Of a stretch of 39,868 nt of DNA, positions 36,759-39,868 are shown one piece after another. Under the pieces are notes generated by a model, which worked only from the letters and a program-made list of their open reading frames with translations, was not told where the DNA came from and did no database searches. The stretch is from a virus. Each line of letters opens with the position of its first letter. Position 1 is the first letter of the stretch. The translations under genes and the position numbers were made by a program. The DNA lies in IMG/VR virus record IMGVR_UViG_3300028802_000467, positions 1-39,868 of that record. One strand, written 5' to 3'.

Positions 36759-37816
36759 GCGTCCGCGCTACCACCTGGGCCTGGGAGTTCGGCCACGCCG
36801 GGCTGGTGAAGGGCGGTCAGCTCCTCACTCTCGTTCGGGTCGCCGACCACGCCGACAACAACGGCGTCTGCTGGCCGGGCACGGAAAGCATCGCCGACTA
36901 CACCGGCAACGAGGAGAAGACGGTTCGGCGGCATCTGAAAGACCTCGAAGACCGCAGCATCCTCCACCGAGAGCGCGAAGCAGCAGAGAAAGGTCGCGGT
37001 CGCGGCAAAGACAGAATTTGCCTCCATCTCGATCAACCGGACATTTTGTCCGGTAATAACTCTGGGCTTCAACCGGACATTCCGGGGGCTTCAACCGGAC
37101 ATTCCGGGCCCGTTCAACCGGACATTTCAGACCCCGGTCTATATAGGGAACCGTCAAAGGAACCCAAGGAACCAAATATATGTCCTGACGATCAGGTCCA
37201 GGAGCTCTTCGAGTTCTGGAAGGAGATGACCGGTCGCAACGGCTCGACGATCCTGACCTCGAAACGCCGGCGGCTCCTCAAAGCTCGGCTCGACGATCCC
37301 GGACGGACCCTCGAGGAAATCAAGCTCGCGGTCGCCAACGTCGCCGCCTCCGACTGGCACATGAAGCGCGGCAAGCACAAGAGCCGCGACGGCCAGGTCC
37401 AGAGCGACCTCACCTTGATCTGCCGGGATCCCGAACACCTCGAGGGCTACCGCGACATGGGCTCGAAGGACAGCGTCGCTGTCGCGCTGCGAGCGTCGCT
37501 GGATCGGGTGGAAACGGAACCCATCGAACCCTCCGAGCGAGCCGCGGAGGCTTGGGCGGCGACGTCGAAGCGCATTGCTGCCTCGGTTCCGGGCACGACC
37601 TACCGAATCTGGATCGAGCCGTTCGGAGTCCTGGGGGAGCGCCGCGGACGCCTGGTCCTGGCAGACCTGTCCGGCGACGACAACCCGCGCGCTGAGTGGT
37701 TCCGCCGTCGGTACACGACCCTGGTTGCGGAAGCCCTCGCTGGGGAGGGAAGCGTGTTCACCGACATCGAGGTTCTCGACGAGCCACCTCCGGGGCTGGA
37801 GCGCGAGGAAGGGTGA
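36755..37816 (+). CDS. Replication initiator: winged-helix domain, O-like domain and DnaA-N-like C-terminus
   Basis: A 353-aa protein starting at ATG 36755. Residues about 15-90 form a HTH_36-type winged helix: LLTLVRVADHADNNGVCWPG, then ESIADYTGNEEKTVRRHLKD. A flexible segment with repeated QPDI follows (the iterons). About 145-235 resembles the C-terminal part of phage replisome organisers: ELFEFWKEMTGRNGSTILT and a later DWHMKRGKHKSRDGQVQSDL ending with ICRDPEHLEGY. About 252-330 looks like the DnaA N-terminal protein-interaction domain: AWAATSKRIAASVPGTTYRI, WIEPFGVL and WFRRRYTTLVAEAL. It would bind the origin inside its own gene and recruit host helicase machinery. Confidence 0.82.
   Translation: MSVRATTWAWEFGHAGLVKGGQLLTLVRVADHADNNGVCWPGTESIADYTGNEEKTVRRHLKDLEDRSILHREREAAEKGRGRGKDRICLHLDQPDILSGNNSGLQPDIPGASTGHSGPVQPDISDPGLYREPSKEPKEPNICPDDQVQELFEFWKEMTGRNGSTILTSKRRRLLKARLDDPGRTLEEIKLAVANVAASDWHMKRGKHKSRDGQVQSDLTLICRDPEHLEGYRDMGSKDSVAVALRASLDRVETEPIEPSERAAEAWAATSKRIAASVPGTTYRIWIEPFGVLGERRGRLVLADLSGDDNPRAEWFRRRYTTLVAEALAGEGSVFTDIEVLDEPPPGLEREEG
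37033..37186. other. Candidate replication origin: four iterons plus AT-rich stretch
   Basis: TCAACCGGACATT occurs four times, at 37033, 37069, 37091 and 37114; copies 2 and 3 are part of a longer tandem repeat. Copy 1 is also an inverted repeat, CCGGACA-TTT-TGTCCGG (37037-37053). Copy 3 is read in a different protein frame from copies 1, 2 and 4, so the conservation is at DNA level. An AT-rich stretch with TATATAGGG (about 37140-37147) and CAAATATATG (37173-37182) follows. The layout is that of lambda ori inside gene O. Confidence 0.82.
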
Positions 37817-38019
37817 CCGTGGCCGAGCTCACCGTCCCGACCAAGGGCCCGTCGATCACCGCCAAGCGGGACGGGAACTGTCCGATGTGCCGGCAGCCGA
37901 TCCACGCGAACGTCGACTTCATCTGCGAGGTCCCTCGCCTCAAGGCCTACCTCCACACCCACTGCGCCGACGGCTACATCCGCACCCTGGCCGAACACCT
38001 CGAGGAGGACGCCGCGTGA
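37813..38019 (+). CDS. Small zinc-binding hypothetical protein
   Basis: A 68-aa protein. GTG 37813 overlaps the initiator stop (GTGA); GTG 37819 is also possible. It has a CPMCRQPIHANVDFICEVPR segment and a later YLHTHCADGYI, giving a C-x2-C ... H-x-H-C-like zinc site. Similar short Cys/His proteins occur in actinophage early regions. Function unknown. Confidence 0.68.
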   Translation: MTVAELTVPTKGPSITAKRDGNCPMCRQPIHANVDFICEVPRLKAYLHTHCADGYIRTLAEHLEEDAA

Positions 38020-38210
38020 GCAAGACCTTCCTCAGGAATAGCTTCATCGACGTCGCTGGCGCCACGGCGAATCGGCGGATGCTGAAGGAGATGCGGATCC
38101 GCGAGGCGACCGAGCTCTCGCCGTCCGCGGTGCGCAAGCGGAAGTTGCGGGCCGAGCAGAAGAAGGCGGCACTGCGGCAGATGCTCGAAGCGGGGGAGGG
38201 GCGCTCGTGA
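38016..38210 (+). CDS. Small basic hypothetical protein
   Basis: A 64-aa protein starting at GTG 38016 (GTGA overlap). Strongly basic and helical: ATANRRMLKEMRIREATELS, then VRKRKLRAEQKKAALRQMLE. It may bind DNA or RNA. No family recognised. Its stop overlaps the next start. Confidence 0.65.
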   Translation: MSKTFLRNSFIDVAGATANRRMLKEMRIREATELSPSAVRKRKLRAEQKKAALRQMLEAGEGRS

Positions 38211-38419
38211 GCGAGGCGTGGATGACCAAGGCTGAGCTCGCTGCAGTGCTGAAAATTTCGACGCGCTCCGTTGAGCGGCACAAATTCCCGCACACCAAGG
38301 TCGGCGGCCAGAACCGCTATCGCCTCGGCGAGTGCGAAGCCGCCCTTCGAGGGGTTCCCCCAGAGGGCGGGAACGTGGTTCGATTGCCTCTCGACCGAAC
38401 GAGAGGAGCCGCAGCATGA
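38207..38419 (+). CDS. xis: Excisionase-like / MerR-type HTH protein
   Basis: A 70-aa protein starting at GTG 38207. It is a compact winged-helix of the excisionase (HTH_17) type: WMTKAELAAVLKISTRSVER, then HKFPHTKVGGQNRYRLGECE. Such proteins bend att-site DNA and turn the integrase towards excision. It lies about 0.35 kb before the integrase in the same transcription unit, which supports a Xis role. The alternative is a small transcriptional regulator. Confidence 0.75.
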   Translation: MSEAWMTKAELAAVLKISTRSVERHKFPHTKVGGQNRYRLGECEAALRGVPPEGGNVVRLPLDRTRGAAA

Positions 38420-38595
38420 ACCGGACCAAAGAACGGCTACGTGATTCGCAGATCCTGAAAGCTGTACCTGAGTGCCCGACTTGCACTGAGCCGCTGGTCT
38501 TTCGGCCAGCCGAGCGGCGTGTCCCAGAGGACAACCGATACGTCGAGTGCATCAACGGGCACGTCTGGAAATTGGCGGGGGTCGATGTTGTATGA
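38416..38595 (+). CDS. Small zinc-ribbon-like protein
   Basis: A 59-aa protein starting at ATG 38416 (ATGA overlap); an upstream in-frame extension lies inside the previous gene. It has CPTCTEPLVFRPAERR and, after about 20 residues, VECINGHVWKLAG, giving C-x2-C ... C-x3-H as a possible zinc site. Function unknown. Confidence 0.65.
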   Translation: MNRTKERLRDSQILKAVPECPTCTEPLVFRPAERRVPEDNRYVECINGHVWKLAGVDVV

Positions 38596-38777
38596 GGCCC
38601 GGAGACGTCCAACCGACTCGTAGGTTCGGGGTTCTGCGCAGGTTCCGCCGAGCAGCAAGGGCCAGTGCGGACTTCGACCGCTCGATGAAGAAGATCAAGC
38701 GGGACGTTGGGGCATCCCCTGAGGAAATCGACCGCCTGGCCGATCAGGTCAAGCGGCTCGGGGAGGGACACCAGTGA
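38592..38777 (+). CDS. Small helical hypothetical protein
   Basis: A 61-aa protein starting at ATG 38592 (ATGA overlap). Basic N-terminus (RRFGVLRRFRRAARASADF) followed by an acidic/basic helix, SPEEIDRLADQVKRLGEG. It is translationally coupled to the integrase. No family recognised. Confidence 0.62.
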   Translation: MRPGDVQPTRRFGVLRRFRRAARASADFDRSMKKIKRDVGASPEEIDRLADQVKRLGEGHQ

Positions 38778-39868
38778 GCGTCTTCGAAAGCCCCAAGGGC
38801 AGCGGCAAGTGGGTCTCCAAGTTCCAGTACAAAGGCGTCCTCCGCTGGGTCCCCGGCTCCCCCTTCACGAGTAAGGAGGCAGGCGAATCCGCGGAAGAAA
38901 TCCACCGCGGCCGCCTGAAGCGCCAGCGCACCGACGAAACGTGCGCCAGCTTCGCCGACCGCTGGCTCGAGGAGTGGCCGCGAAAGGCACCGTCGACCCG
39001 GGTCCTCTATGGGGAAGCGGCGAGGCGCTTCAAAGACGACTTTGGCGACATGCCCCTCGGCGAGCCGGACGTGCTGATGGCGCGGACCTGGGCGCTCGGC
39101 GTGCCACGCAACATCTCCAAGATCGTCGGAACGATGTACGAGGACGCCCGTCAGGTGGGCCTCGTCCCCGCCGACTTCAATCCCTTCCACGGGTTGAAGC
39201 TGCCGGCAACCGAGAAGACGGCCGAAGTCGCGCCGCCGACCGACGAGGAGCTACAGAAGCTAATGGCGGCGACGATGACTTTCGGTGCCGAGTACGCCCG
39301 CGAGTTCCGCGAGCTGATCAACTTCCTGGCGGTCGAGGGGCTGCGGTCGGGCGAGCTGCAGGCGCTGCGCCACGACTACCTCGACGACGACCTGGTCCAC
39401 GTCCTTCGGCAGCGCCGCGATGATGGCACCTACGCGCTGCCCAAGGGAGGCAAGGACCGAGACATCCCCTTCCTGAAACCGGCCCGCAGCGTGCTCGAGG
39501 TCGACCGTCGCAAGGGGTCGCCCTTCGTCTTCCACACGCCGCGAGGGGAGTGCCTGAAGAAGGGCAACCTCTACTACCTGTGGCTGAAGGTCAGGGACCT
39601 CTCGGGCACCTCGCCCGACCGCGTCGCCGCGGGGCTGCGGCCGATCAGGGTCCACGACCTCCGCCACTACTCGGCGACCAGGCTGCTCGAACTCGGCGCC
39701 AGCCACTTCGACGTCTCCGTGCACCTCGGTCACGAAGACGGGGGCGCCCTGGTGATGTCCCGCTACGGCCACCCGTCCAAGGACGCTGCTCGATCCCGAC
39801 TACTATTTCTGGATCAGGGAACCGACGCGCAGACTGGTCGTCCAGCTACCAGTGCGGGGGTCGGCTAG
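38774..39868 (+). CDS. int: Tyrosine-family site-specific integrase
   Basis: A 364-aa protein starting at GTG 38774 (GTGA overlap). The N-terminal arm-binding domain begins GKWVSKFQYKGVLRWVPGSP, followed by a core-binding SAM-like domain (about 55-125). Catalytic residues of the tyrosine recombinase are visible: Arg191 in GLRSGELQAL, a Lys in KGGKDRDIPF, His294 and Arg297 in HDLRHYSATR, His320 in HLGHED, and nucleophile Tyr331 in MSRYGH. It catalyses integration and excision between attP and attB. Its stop codon is the last base of the window, so the attachment site expected just downstream is not visible. Confidence 0.96.
   Translation: MSVFESPKGSGKWVSKFQYKGVLRWVPGSPFTSKEAGESAEEIHRGRLKRQRTDETCASFADRWLEEWPRKAPSTRVLYGEAARRFKDDFGDMPLGEPDVLMARTWALGVPRNISKIVGTMYEDARQVGLVPADFNPFHGLKLPATEKTAEVAPPTDEELQKLMAATMTFGAEYAREFRELINFLAVEGLRSGELQALRHDYLDDDLVHVLRQRRDDGTYALPKGGKDRDIPFLKPARSVLEVDRRKGSPFVFHTPRGECLKKGNLYYLWLKVRDLSGTSPDRVAAGLRPIRVHDLRHYSATRLLELGASHFDVSVHLGHEDGGALVMSRYGHPSKDAARSRLLFLDQGTDAQTGRPATSAGVG

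Noticed and set aside
39853-39868. GCGGGGGTCGG at the very end of the integrase gene resembles GCGGGGGGTCGG in the tRNA (62-73)
   Set aside because: Short, G-rich and with a one-base gap; too weak to call an attachment core. The real repeat is expected just beyond the window.
1-39868. Search for direct terminal repeats and CRISPR arrays
   Set aside because: The first and last bases show no shared sequence. The only regularly spaced repeats are coding fibre repeats, LLPTP codons and the replication iterons; none has CRISPR architecture.

Overview
The window is a nearly complete, high-GC, temperate tailed-phage genome, most simply an integrated prophage of an actinobacterium. GC-rich wobble positions, many GTG and TTG starts, 4-base start/stop overlaps and the style of the terminase and portal genes fit Actinomycetota; I lean towards Thermoleophilia or Solirubrobacterales, but that is inference. 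A tRNA-Arg(CCT) lies at the left edge and a tyrosine integrase ends on the last base, as expected for a prophage in a tRNA gene whose second attachment site lies just outside. The tail genes (sheath, tube, frameshifted chaperone, tape measure, LysM protein, hub, gp25, gpJ, gpI) run in a PBSX-like order and make this a contractile-tailed (myovirus-like) phage with an HK97-fold head.

Layout. 25-96: tRNA. 97-382: noncoding, with a 12-bp inverted repeat. 383-5277: a tightly overlapped cassette of hypothetical genes, a C5-cytosine methyltransferase whose whole length is also open in the +1 frame, a nucleoside-deoxyribosyltransferase-like protein, an N4/N6 DNA methyltransferase broken at a G9 tract, and an HTH protein. 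5387-13910: HNH endonuclease, terminase small and large subunits, portal, prohead protease, capsid and head-tail joining genes. 13944-28177: tail, baseplate and fibres, including a fibre with a NodB-type deacetylase domain. 28171-28746, minus strand: a secreted HExxHxxGxxH metalloprotease, probably a lysogenic-conversion (moron) gene. 28809-30925: lysis module with small membrane proteins and a cysteine-peptidase-like endolysin, closed by a strong terminator at 30957.

31100-32820 is the regulatory region: an XRE repressor and a zinc-ribbon protein on the minus strand with repeated TGAAGTCA boxes, a second minus-strand XRE regulator, and a divergent operator/promoter facing two small XRE (Cro-like) proteins. 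From 33091 to the right end, nineteen rightward genes follow without an intergenic base: small unknown proteins, a replication initiator carrying four iterons and an AT-rich stretch inside its own coding sequence (a lambda-O-like origin), an excisionase-like HTH protein and the integrase.

Most worth a second look: (1) the cytosine methyltransferase gene appears to encode two proteins over about 1.07 kb, with direct internal evidence for selection in the +1 frame; (2) the iteron origin inside the initiator gene; (3) the repeated TGAAGTCA operator family; (4) a 219-bp tract made only of GNC codons; (5) the frameshift window of the tail chaperone; (6) the G9 tract that breaks the second methyltransferase.
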